A stretch of DNA of 20,638 bases, taken from a virus. Below the pieces are notes generated by a model, which saw only the letters and a program-made list of their open reading frames with translations, was not told the origin of the DNA and made no database searches. Shown piece after piece: positions 15,294 to 19,829 of this stretch (the stretch's first letter is position 1; each line of letters opens with the position of its first letter). The stretch is taken from positions 1-20,638 of the IMG/VR virus record IMGVR_UViG_3300017751_000325. One strand, 5' to 3'. The translations under genes were made by a program, and so were the position numbers.

Positions 15294-15560
15294 ATGAAAT
15301 TAATAAAAGTAACTAAAAATAAATCCAAACATTTTAGATTAAATGATGGAAGAATAGGTGTAATATATAAAAGTGGATATGTTAGAGTAAACACAAAAAG
15401 TAAATATAATAATTCAAATAGATTTTATCAACTAAATCAAAAAGTAAAAATTTGGTATAATTGTGAAAATCCATATGGATATAGATGGGAAAGAGTATTA
15501 ATAGAAAATGAATGTAATAGAATTAAAATGTTACAAAACTTTGAAAATAAAAATTGTTAA
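15294..15560 (+). CDS. Small basic beta-rich unrecognised protein
   Basis: 88 aa. Beta-prone with aromatic residues: HFRLNDGRIGVIYKSGYVRV, then RFYQLNQKVKIWYNCENPYG and RWERVLIENECNRIKML. The compact strand pattern could be an SH3-like or OB-like small domain, but no signature is secure. Basic overall, unlike most neighbours. It starts 13 nt after the previous stop and ends 1 nt before the next gene. Confidence 0.65.
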   Translation: MKLIKVTKNKSKHFRLNDGRIGVIYKSGYVRVNTKSKYNNSNRFYQLNQKVKIWYNCENPYGYRWERVLIENECNRIKMLQNFENKNC

Positions 15561-15561
15561 A

Positions 15562-15741
15562 ATGAAAAGATTTAGTTGGAATAAAGATACTTTAGAATTT
15601 TTTAAAGAATTAAAAAATGAAAATGAAAACGAATTTTATAAAAAAATAAATAATTTTGTAAGATATGAATGTGATTTAGAAGATGGTGAAAATGTATTAG
15701 ATTTAGAAATAGATTTAATAAATCAAGTAAATGAATTATAA
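15562..15741 (+). CDS. Small acidic unrecognised protein
   Basis: 59 aa using the ATG at 15562 (MKRFSWNKDTLEFFKELKNE). An in-frame upstream ATG at 15508 would overlap the previous gene by 53 nt and add a low-quality N-terminus, so I prefer 15562. Helical, with acidic C-terminal half (RYECDLEDGENVLDLEIDLI). Function unknown; same small-gene unit. Confidence 0.62.
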   Translation: MKRFSWNKDTLEFFKELKNENENEFYKKINNFVRYECDLEDGENVLDLEIDLINQVNEL

Positions 15742-15748
15742 ATAAAAT

Positions 15749-15973
15749 ATGAGAAATAGAGAAGAAATATATAATGAAGTAATACAAACTCACAGTGAGT
15801 TACAATATAAATATGAAGGAGATAAACTCCAAGATGAAATAAATAAAATTGTAGATGAAATTTGGGAAGATGAATATATAAATTCACCTTTAACTTATAA
15901 TCAATTAGAAGAATGGGATAAAGATGATTTAATAAATTGTATTTTGTCTTATCAAGAAGAATATGGTAAATAA
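15749..15973 (+). CDS. Small acidic helical protein
   Basis: 74 aa, net negative. Predicted helices: REEIYNEVIQTHSELQYKYE and KLQDEINKIVDEIWEDEYIN, then LEEWDKDDLINCILSYQEEY. Might be a protein-protein inhibitor given the charge, but there is no homology I recognise. Starts 7 nt after the previous stop, with A-rich leader AAATAAAATATG. Confidence 0.65.
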   Translation: MRNREEIYNEVIQTHSELQYKYEGDKLQDEINKIVDEIWEDEYINSPLTYNQLEEWDKDDLINCILSYQEEYGK

Positions 15974-15981
15974 ATAAAAAT

Positions 15982-16152
15982 ATGAAAAATATAAATATAG
16001 AATTAAGTAAAAAAGAAATAAGATTAATAAATGAAGCTTGTGAATTTTTTATGGATGAAGTAAAAGAAGATTCAACCTTTGAAAATCCAAACAATGATAA
16101 GTTTTATGACTTATGGGATATAAGAAATAAAGTAATGGATAAAATAAGATAA
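15982..16152 (+). CDS. Small acidic protein, MKNI-family A
   Basis: 56 aa: MKNINIELSKKEIRLINEAC, EFFMDEVKEDSTFENPNNDK and FYDLWDIRNKVMDKIR. The N-terminus (MKNI-I-L---E-EI) resembles that of the next gene (16163-16294), suggesting a diverged tandem duplication. All-helical after one strand. Function unknown. Confidence 0.65.
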   Translation: MKNINIELSKKEIRLINEACEFFMDEVKEDSTFENPNNDKFYDLWDIRNKVMDKIR

Positions 16153-16162
16153 TAAATAAAAT

Positions 16163-16294
16163 ATGAAAAATATTAAAATTACATTAGAAACACATTTAAG
16201 TGAAAAAGAAATAAATAAAGTAATGGAAGAAATGCTCTGGGATAGTGAGTTCAGTTACCAATTTGAAAATGCTGATTGGAAAATTATAAAATAA
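16163..16294 (+). CDS. Small acidic protein, MKNI-family B
   Basis: 43 aa: MKNIKITLETHLSEKEINKV, MEEMLWDSEFSYQFENADWK, IIK. Similar start to the preceding gene (MKNI, then SEKEI-KV). Probably one strand then one helix. Start is 10 nt after the previous stop, A-rich leader. Function unknown. Confidence 0.58.
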   Translation: MKNIKITLETHLSEKEINKVMEEMLWDSEFSYQFENADWKIIK

Positions 16295-16298
16295 AAAT

Positions 16299-16493
16299 AT
16301 GAATAAACATTTAATAATTTTAGCATTAGAGACATTACATGAACAAGTTAGAAATGATTCTGTTTGGTCCAGTCAAAGTGATAATAAAAAAAGAATAAAA
16401 GAAATTAAAGAACAAATTAAAATAATGAAAGAATTAGATATAAAATTTTCAACATTAATAAAATATAAAAATAAATATGATAATAACAAATAA
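16299..16493 (+). CDS. Small helical unrecognised protein
   Basis: 64 aa. Helix-rich: LIILALETLHEQVRNDSVWS and KKRIKEIKEQIKIMKELDIK, the latter with heptad-like coiled-coil pattern. The 3' end overlaps the next small gene by 17 nt. No family recognised. Confidence 0.6.
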   Translation: MNKHLIILALETLHEQVRNDSVWSSQSDNKKRIKEIKEQIKIMKELDIKFSTLIKYKNKYDNNK

Positions 16494-16590
16494 ATATACG
16501 GGACGAGATGTCTCCAGAGAATTCCTAGGATTAATGGAAGGAATAATAACAAATGAAGAATTTGAATTAATAACAATGACTTTAAAATAA
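16477..16590 (+). CDS. Tiny unrecognised protein
   Basis: 37 aa: MIITNKYTGRDVSREFLGLM, EGIITNEEFELITMTLK. Predicted two short helices. It overlaps the 64-aa gene and is followed after 5 nt by the next. Base composition in its middle is less AT-biased than its neighbours, which supports real coding. Function unknown. Confidence 0.55.
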   Translation: MIITNKYTGRDVSREFLGLMEGIITNEEFELITMTLK

Positions 16591-16595
16591 ATAGC

Positions 16596-16763
16596 ATGGA
16601 AAATTTAATAAAAAAATATAATAAAGATATAATTGATTTTGTCATAAAAGTTGACAAATTAACTGAAAAAGAAATAAAAGATATAGATTATTTAGAAGAT
16701 AGAATTCAAACCCATCTTGAAAATAATAATTGGAATGCAATAGAATTAAAAATAAATAAATAA
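16596..16763 (+). CDS. Small helical acidic protein
   Basis: 55 aa: MENLIKKYNKDIIDFVIKVD, KLTEKEIKDIDYLEDRIQTH, LENNNWNAIELKINK. Likely a helical bundle fragment with no motif. Start follows the previous stop by 5 nt and its stop is 1 nt before the next start, consistent with polycistronic translation. Confidence 0.58.
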   Translation: MENLIKKYNKDIIDFVIKVDKLTEKEIKDIDYLEDRIQTHLENNNWNAIELKINK

Positions 16764-16764
16764 T

Positions 16765-17091
16765 ATGTATAAAGATAATATAGTACAAGATTTTAGTGAT
16801 GAAGCTTGGTTAGCTTTTCATCAAGGTGAAATAAATGATGATGATGATTTTTATAATTTCAAACATGAATGGATTGATAATAAAGTTATATATACTTATG
16901 AAGCAAGAAAAATTTGTGATAAATTAGATTATGATGTCTTTCAAGAGCATGATGTATTTGGTAAAGCTGAAAATTATTCTCAAGCAGGTTTTTGTGCTTT
17001 ATATGATTTATTAGATGAAGATGATGATGTTGTAAGATGGAATGAAATGGAAGAAGTATTAAATGAAGCAATGGAAAATGAAGAAGCATAA
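16765..17091 (+). CDS. Acidic protein of a phage-type family
   Basis: 108 aa, strongly acidic. Core FYNFKHEWIDNKVIYTYEAR, KICDKLDYDVFQEHDVFGKA and ENYSQAGFCALYDLLDEDDD. The pattern 'F--WVDN--IYT-EA--I---L-Y--F--------N-SQAA---LYE--' is familiar to me from short phage proteins of unknown function. The high negative charge would suit a DNA-mimic or inhibitor role (inference only). The 3' end overlaps the next tiny gene by 14 nt. Confidence 0.72.
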   Translation: MYKDNIVQDFSDEAWLAFHQGEINDDDDFYNFKHEWIDNKVIYTYEARKICDKLDYDVFQEHDVFGKAENYSQAGFCALYDLLDEDDDVVRWNEMEEVLNEAMENEEA

Positions 17092-17209
17092 AGTAAAAAG
17101 AAATAAAATAATTAAAATAACTAATGCTCAAATAGAAGCATTTGAAAGAGAGTATTACCAAAGAATGAACTCAGGTATAACACAATGGCAACAAGAACAA
17201 TATTTATAA
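17078..17209 (+). CDS. Tiny basic unrecognised protein
   Basis: 43 aa: MKKHKVKRNKIIKITNAQIE, AFEREYYQRMNSGITQWQQE, QYL. Basic N-terminus then a helix. Translation would start inside the 3' end of the acidic 108-aa gene. Last gene before promoter copy 3. Function unknown. Confidence 0.58.
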   Translation: MKKHKVKRNKIIKITNAQIEAFEREYYQRMNSGITQWQQEQYL

Positions 17210-17224
17210 TTGCTATACACAAAA

Positions 17225-17259
17225 TACGTTACAAAATAACAAACAACGTGATAATATAA
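17225..17259 (+). promoter_or_regulatory. Bipartite phage promoter motif, copy 3
   Basis: TACGTTACA (17225-17233), 14 nt, GTGATAATATAA (17248-17259), fully intergenic, 15 nt after the previous stop and 14 nt before the next ATG (17274). Confidence 0.72.
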
Positions 17260-17273
17260 TAAAATAAAACAAT

Positions 17274-17393
17274 ATGACACAATTAGAAAAAAATATATTA
17301 TTAAATCAATTAATATTAAATTCTACAAAACCAACTGGACTTAGTCCATTACAATTAAAAGAAAAATTAACTAAAATAAAAAATAAATTATGA
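17274..17393 (+). CDS. Tiny unrecognised protein
   Basis: 39 aa: MTQLEKNILLNQLILNSTKP, TGLSPLQLKEKLTKIKNKL. Two predicted helices separated by TKPTGLSP. Only 14 nt from promoter copy 3, so the leader would be very short. Its stop overlaps the next start (ATGA). Function unknown. Confidence 0.55.
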   Translation: MTQLEKNILLNQLILNSTKPTGLSPLQLKEKLTKIKNKL

Positions 17394-17452
17394 TAGGCTT
17401 TGCATTAGGTGTGATTATAACAGGTATTACTCTGTTAATAACTCACTCGTAA
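17390..17452 (+). CDS. 20-aa single-TM micropeptide
   Basis: MIGFALGVIITGITLLITHS: almost entirely one TM helix with a Gly-x-x-x-Gly-like face. The start overlaps the previous stop (ATGA). The length is at the limit of what can be called; the coupling and clean hydrophobicity are the only support. Could alter host membrane functions, as other phage micropeptides do; unproven. Confidence 0.4.
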   Translation: MIGFALGVIITGITLLITHS

Positions 17453-17464
17453 AAATAAATAGGT

Positions 17465-17563
17465 GTTGAAGTGTGTTCTTTCCTTAAACGAACAGACAAA
17501 TGAGTGAATGGTGGTTTGCAATCCGGTTTGTAAACAGTAGAGTTCGAATCTCTTCCACTCAAC
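17465..17563 (+). ncRNA. Possible longer structured RNA around tRNA-like element 1
   Basis: GTTGA(A)GTG at 17465-17473 can pair with CACTCAAC at 17556-17563 (8 bp, one bulged A), enclosing hairpin TGTTC/GAACA (17474-17478 with 17490-17494). This helix competes with the acceptor-like strand TGAGTGA (17501-17507) for the same 3' strand, so the RNA could switch between two folds. Confidence 0.4.
17501..17562 (+). ncRNA. tRNA-like element 1 (acceptor stem + T-arm, no D-arm)
   Basis: TGAGTGA (17501-17507) pairs with CCACTCA (17555-17561), 6 of 7 bp, followed by A17562 as a discriminator-like base. A T-arm follows the tRNA pattern: TAGAG, loop TTCGAAT (17543-17549), CTCTT, 4 of 5 bp. Between them, instead of D- and anticodon arms, lies a single 8-bp hairpin GTTTGCAA / TTGTAAAC (17514-17521 with 17528-17535), loop TCCGGT, preceded by the linker ATGGTG whose GG could contact the T-loop. 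No 7-nt anticodon loop can be formed, so it is not an ordinary tRNA. A degenerate tRNA is the main alternative. Confidence 0.5.
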
Positions 17564-17576
17564 TAAAATAAATAAT

Positions 17577-17777
17577 ATGAATATAACTAAACAAATGATG
17601 GACGAAAAATTGCTACAAATAGCTGATTTCGAACAAAAATACGGTACCGATCACGGTATTACTAGCGTAAATGCTATGAAAAAGTATTGTACTAATGAAA
17701 AGTACAGACAAAGAGTAAAAGATTTTAATAATGCTAGTGTTGAAACAATTAAACACTACACTAAATATAGATATTAA
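17577..17777 (+). CDS. Small unrecognised protein
   Basis: 66 aa: MNITKQMMDEKLLQIADFEQ, KYGTDHGITSVNAMKKYCTN, EKYRQRVKDFNNASVETIKH, YTKYRY. Helical and mixed charge. The third base of codons is less AT-biased than in the 15-17 kb block. It starts 14 nt after tRNA-like element 1. Function unknown. Confidence 0.65.
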   Translation: MNITKQMMDEKLLQIADFEQKYGTDHGITSVNAMKKYCTNEKYRQRVKDFNNASVETIKHYTKYRY

Positions 17778-17778
17778 T

Positions 17779-17973
17779 ATGTATGATAAACTACTAGTTT
17801 CAGCCACAGCTGATAAAATAATTGAAGAAATTGATGAACATATTGACAATGCAATACATTGGCAAATGGACCCATCCGAGTTTGAATTATGTGAATTTGA
17901 TGACTTATATGAATTAGAATTACAAATTAAACAACAAGTTTTATTTTCACTAATTAAAAAAGTTACAAAATGA
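17779..17973 (+). CDS. Small acidic helical protein
   Basis: 64 aa from ATG 17779 (MYDKLLVSATADKIIEEIDE). An upstream in-frame ATG at 17731 would overlap the previous gene by 47 nt, so I chose 17779, just 1 nt after the preceding stop. Strongly acidic middle (MDPSEFELCEFDDLYELELQ). The stop overlaps the next start (ATGA). Function unknown. Confidence 0.65.
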   Translation: MYDKLLVSATADKIIEEIDEHIDNAIHWQMDPSEFELCEFDDLYELELQIKQQVLFSLIKKVTK

Positions 17974-18131
17974 ATGAATCAATTATAAATATATTAGATT
18001 ATGTAAATGAAAACAAAACTGAACTTAATATAGACCAAAAAACTAATTACGTATACAATAAATATGATATTGGATTATCATTAATGAATGAAATACGTGA
18101 ATATTTTAAACAAAATACGTTACAAAATTAA
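17970..18131 (+). CDS. Small unrecognised protein ending in promoter motif
   Basis: 53 aa: MNESIINILDYVNENKTELN, IDQKTNYVYNKYDIGLSLMN, EIREYFKQNTLQN. The last codons (Asn-Thr-Leu-Gln-Asn) contain the upstream block of promoter copy 4. Helical. Start overlaps the previous stop by 4 nt. Function unknown. Confidence 0.62.
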   Translation: MNESIINILDYVNENKTELNIDQKTNYVYNKYDIGLSLMNEIREYFKQNTLQN

Positions 18132-18150
18132 TTTGTACGTGATAATATAT
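18116..18150 (+). promoter_or_regulatory. Bipartite phage promoter motif, copy 4
   Basis: TACGTTACA (18116-18124), 14 nt, GTGATAATATAT (18139-18150; last base differs). The upstream block sits inside the end of the preceding gene in frame ACG-TTA-CA. The next gene starts 44 nt later, at 18195. Confidence 0.72.
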
Positions 18151-18194
18151 ATGAATAACAAATAAAATAATAATAACTAAAAATAATAATAAAA

Positions 18195-18413
18195 ATGAAT
18201 ATACAAACTTACTTAGATTACAAAGCAAAATTTGATCGTATGTCTAATATACTTGGCAAATATACTATGGAATTAAATGCTGAACAAATGAAACCTCTAA
18301 TAGATGATGGTTTTGATTTATCTAGTATAGTAGATTATTTCACAGTTGAGCTTAAAGCTTATGCTGAAAATAGATATACTAAACCAGAATTAACAAATGA
18401 AAATAAAGAATAA
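18195..18413 (+). CDS. Small acidic unrecognised protein
   Basis: 72 aa. Begins MNIQTYLDYKAKFDRMSNIL; middle MKPLIDDGFDLSSIVDYFTV; acidic/polar tail. Helical, no motif. First gene behind promoter copy 4. TAATG overlap with the next gene. Confidence 0.65.
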   Translation: MNIQTYLDYKAKFDRMSNILGKYTMELNAEQMKPLIDDGFDLSSIVDYFTVELKAYAENRYTKPELTNENKE

Positions 18414-18559
18414 TGGCAGGTAATAAATTCGATACAAAATTTAAAAAAGTAAAACCAAAAACTTATAAAGTAACATATATAGGTTTATATAATGAAGAAC
18501 AAGCAGTTGAAGGTACTGCAAAACAAGTAATAAATCATATACTAACTTTAGCATTATGA
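18413..18559 (+). CDS. Small basic unrecognised protein
   Basis: 48 aa: MAGNKFDTKFKKVKPKTYKV, TYIGLYNEEQAVEGTAKQVI, NHILTLAL. A beta strand (KTYKVTYIGLY) then a helix (EEQAVEGTAKQVINHILTLA). Coupled by TAATG to the previous gene and by overlap (3 nt plus) to the Cys-rich micropeptide. Function unknown. Confidence 0.6.
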   Translation: MAGNKFDTKFKKVKPKTYKVTYIGLYNEEQAVEGTAKQVINHILTLAL

Positions 18560-18636
18560 ATTGTGAAATATGCAATAAACCAATGACTCCCGAAGATTAT
18601 GAATATTGTGATATTTGTGGTGATTGTTTAGAATAA
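18556..18636 (+). CDS. 26-aa Cys-rich (zinc-ribbon-like) micropeptide
   Basis: MNCEICNKPMTPEDYEYCDI plus CGDCLE: Cys3, Cys6, Cys18, Cys21 and Cys24 form CxxC...CxxCxxC, ideal for one zinc. The start overlaps the previous stop (TTATGA). At 26 aa the whole protein would be one zinc knuckle. The neighbouring gene is also Cys-rich, so the two may act together. Coding status rests on motif regularity and coupling. Confidence 0.55.
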   Translation: MNCEICNKPMTPEDYEYCDICGDCLE

Positions 18637-18646
18637 AAATAATAAT

Positions 18647-18838
18647 ATGAAATATTGTAAATGTGGAAATGAAGTACATCCAGTTCGAATTGAAATGGGT
18701 TATAAAAATTGTGTGCAATGTTCTGATACACAGCTATATAGTTATGTACCAATCATTGGTAGCAAACAAGTTTTAGAAATACAAGTCGTTGACCAAGCTA
18801 CAAGTGCAGCAGTGCACCGATCTTGGCGACGCAAATAA
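18647..18838 (+). CDS. Small zinc-finger-like phage protein (TraR/DksA-like spacing)
   Basis: 63 aa. Cys4, Cys6 then Cys22, Cys25 (MKYCKCGNEV and YKNCVQCSDT) are four candidate zinc ligands, followed by YSYVPIIGSKQVLEIQVVDQ and ATSAAVHRSWRRK. The pattern 'CV-CS---A-G-V-I------I-V-D---A--I---RR' recalls short phage zinc-finger proteins. Possible role in binding host RNA polymerase like TraR; unproven. The tRNA-like element 2 begins 1 nt after its stop. Confidence 0.72.
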   Translation: MKYCKCGNEVHPVRIEMGYKNCVQCSDTQLYSYVPIIGSKQVLEIQVVDQATSAAVHRSWRRK

Positions 18839-18839
18839 T

Positions 18840-18918
18840 GGGCGTGTCGGGTAAGTGCTGACAAAGTTGCTTCGAAGTACACTATCAGCAAACGTAGGTT
18901 CAACTCCTACCACGTCCA
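18840..18918 (+). ncRNA. tRNA-like element 2 (perfect acceptor and T-arm, long central hairpin)
   Basis: GGGCGTG (18840-18846) pairs with CACGTCC (18911-18917), 7 of 7 with one G-T, plus discriminator-like A18918. The T-arm is perfect: GTAGG, loop TTCAACT (18899-18905), CCTAC. Between them is no D-arm and no 7-nt anticodon loop. Instead the linker TCGGGTAAG leads into a long hairpin: TGCTGA/TCAGCA (18856-18861 with 18885-18890), then inner pairs AGT/ACT and TGCT/AGTA around loop TCGA. The layout (acceptor, GG-containing linker, long helix, T-arm) resembles a minimal tmRNA-type tRNA domain without a tag reading frame. It starts 1 nt after the zinc-finger gene. CCA is not encoded. Confidence 0.6.
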
Positions 18919-18923
18919 CAAAC

Positions 18924-18980
18924 AGGACCAAAAAACCAACGTACCAACGCGTGGGTAAATAAAACCGTTGGTGAGGTCCT
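18924..18980 (+). ncRNA. Structured hairpin A (nested helices)
   Basis: AGGACC (18924-18929) with GGTCCT (18975-18980); ACCAACG (18935-18941) with CGTTGGT (18966-18972); TACC (18942-18945) with GGTA (18954-18957). Three stacked helices, 17 pairs, between the tRNA-like element and the tRNA, in sequence much less AT-rich than the surroundings. No ORF explains it. Likely part of an RNA processing unit or a distinct small RNA. Confidence 0.5.
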
Positions 18981-18987
18981 ACATAAA

Positions 18988-19045
18988 TAGGTGTGGATGC
19001 GAGTGTGGCATTGTAACTCGACCCAAAAACGTACGAGCACACCTA
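18988..19045 (+). ncRNA. Structured hairpin B (tRNA-acceptor-sized closing stem)
   Basis: TAGGTGTG (18988-18995) pairs with CACACCTA (19038-19045), 8 perfect bp. Inside, CGAGT (19000-19004) can pair with ACTCG (19016-19020), or CTCG (19017-19020) with CGAG (19034-19037), two mutually exclusive helices. The closing stem plus a following A resembles an acceptor stem, but no T-loop is present. Lies 7 nt before the tRNA-Met gene. Confidence 0.48.
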
Positions 19046-19052
19046 ACTTTTT

Positions 19053-19125
19053 AGCGCAGTAGAGCAGTGGTCAGCTCGCAAGGCTCATAACCTTGAGGTC
19101 GGAGGTTCGAATCCTCCCTGCGCAA
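19053..19125 (+). tRNA. tRNA-Met (CAT anticodon)
   Basis: 73 nt cloverleaf. Acceptor AGCGCAG/CTGCGCA (19053-19059 with 19118-19124; six pairs plus an A1-A72 mismatch), D-arm GAGC/GCTC with loop AGTGGTCA, anticodon stem CAAGG/CCTTG with loop CTCATAA, variable AGGTC, T-arm GGAGG/CCTCC with loop TTCGAAT, discriminator A19125. CCA not encoded. CAT could be Met or Ile2 (if lysidine-modified). The 1-72 mismatch is an initiator trait, but the anticodon stem has only two of the three initiator G-C pairs, so elongator Met or Ile2 is more likely. Confidence 0.95.
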
Positions 19126-19145
19126 CTAACTTTAAATAAATAAAA

Positions 19146-19481
19146 ATGAGTAATATAAATAAATTAGCAGAGCTATTAAATGTAGCCGAAATCACTGAAG
19201 ACTGGAAAGGTTCTCCTATTCTAGAAATTGGTCAGTGGAACACAGCCGATGGTTATGATTTACATATTATAACTAACGACGCAATGCATCTTGATTGGGA
19301 AAATGATGTGTACTATTATGAACCATCGTTTGAAACTATTATTGATAGAATCAAAGAAGCAGCTGAAATGGAACCAGGTGAAGCAATTGTACATATAGGT
19401 GATATTGACACTTATCTACCTGAATATGAAGTAGATGACTATATTGAACAATATAATGAAGATAAAAATGAAGATGAATAA
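19146..19481 (+). CDS. Acidic unrecognised protein
   Basis: 111 aa, highly acidic. MSNINKLAELLNVAEITEDW at the start, then WNTADGYDLHIITNDAMHLD and GEAIVHIGDIDTYLPEYEVD. Alternating strands and helices suggest a compact alpha/beta domain. The charge distribution would suit DNA mimicry, an inference only. Starts 20 nt after the tRNA; no terminator between, so tRNA and mRNA may be cotranscribed and processed. Confidence 0.72.
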   Translation: MSNINKLAELLNVAEITEDWKGSPILEIGQWNTADGYDLHIITNDAMHLDWENDVYYYEPSFETIIDRIKEAAEMEPGEAIVHIGDIDTYLPEYEVDDYIEQYNEDKNEDE

Positions 19482-19704
19482 AAAAGAAATGAAAAAATAT
19501 ATAAATGAAAGAATACATAATAAAGTGTATTCTAAAAATCATCATGGTGAATATGAAGTTAAATATTATTTTAAAAACAGACACACTGGTTTAGCTAATA
19601 TTGATAATGAACAAGTTGTTGATCTTGTTTATGGAGCAATAAGAAATTTAAGAGTATGGCGTGAAATCGAAATGCTATGCACAACAAATAATTTTATAAA
19701 ATAA
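19474..19704 (+). CDS. Small basic unrecognised protein
   Basis: 76 aa from ATG 19474 (MNKKEMKKYINERIHNKVYS). Three other in-frame ATGs lie upstream at 19435, 19456 and 19468; I prefer 19474 because it overlaps the preceding stop least (8 nt). Contains YEVKYYFKNRHTGLANIDNE and a C-terminal helix (VYGAIRNLRVWREIEML). Function unknown. Confidence 0.65.
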   Translation: MNKKEMKKYINERIHNKVYSKNHHGEYEVKYYFKNRHTGLANIDNEQVVDLVYGAIRNLRVWREIEMLCTTNNFIK

Positions 19705-19706
19705 AT

Positions 19707-19829
19707 ATGAAAAATACGTTACAAAACCCATTGTTGAGTGATAATATAAGTGAAGAAATTAATGAAATGTTTAAAGAATTAGAATATGACCCAAGATCAA
19801 ATGGAGCTATTATCAGATATGATAGCTGA
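19707..19829 (+). CDS. Tiny acidic protein encoded across promoter copy 5
   Basis: 40 aa: MKNTLQNPLLSDNISEEINE, MFKELEYDPRSNGAIIRYDS. The whole bipartite motif (19715-19749) lies inside this frame, read as Asn-Thr-Leu-Gln ... Ser-Asp-Asn-Ile. The downstream EEINEMFKELEYDP is protein-like, so the DNA probably does both jobs. It overlaps the next gene by 44 nt in another frame. If transcription starts at copy 5 the product is not made from that transcript; it would come from the upstream unit. Confidence 0.5.
   Translation: MKNTLQNPLLSDNISEEINEMFKELEYDPRSNGAIIRYDS
19715..19749 (+). promoter_or_regulatory. Bipartite phage promoter motif, copy 5
   Basis: TACGTTACA (19715-19723), 14 nt, GTGATAATATAA (19738-19749), within the 40-aa frame. 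The next gene (105 aa) starts 36 nt later, at 19786, and leads into the ligase gene. Confidence 0.72.

Noticed and set aside
15602-17161. Minus-strand hydrophobic frames (15602-16094, 16373-16657, 16886-17161)
   Set aside because: Leu/Ile/Phe/Tyr-rich translations are the expected antisense of Lys/Glu/Asn-rich AT-rich genes; no independent starts or motifs.
17500-17571. 23-aa frame (MSEWWFAIRFVNSRVR...) over tRNA-like element 1
   Set aside because: The T-arm, acceptor-like pairing and 8-bp hairpin explain the sequence better; the frame has no coding support besides an A-rich leader. Kept as the main alternative.
18840-18918. Ordinary tRNA or tmRNA
   Set aside because: I tested every 7-nt loop position between the arms and none closes with a 5-bp stem; there is no tag reading frame, so neither call holds.
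18773-19042. 89-aa minus-strand frame with Cys/Val/Tyr
   Set aside because: It runs over the tRNA-like element and hairpins, whose pairing explains the sequence.
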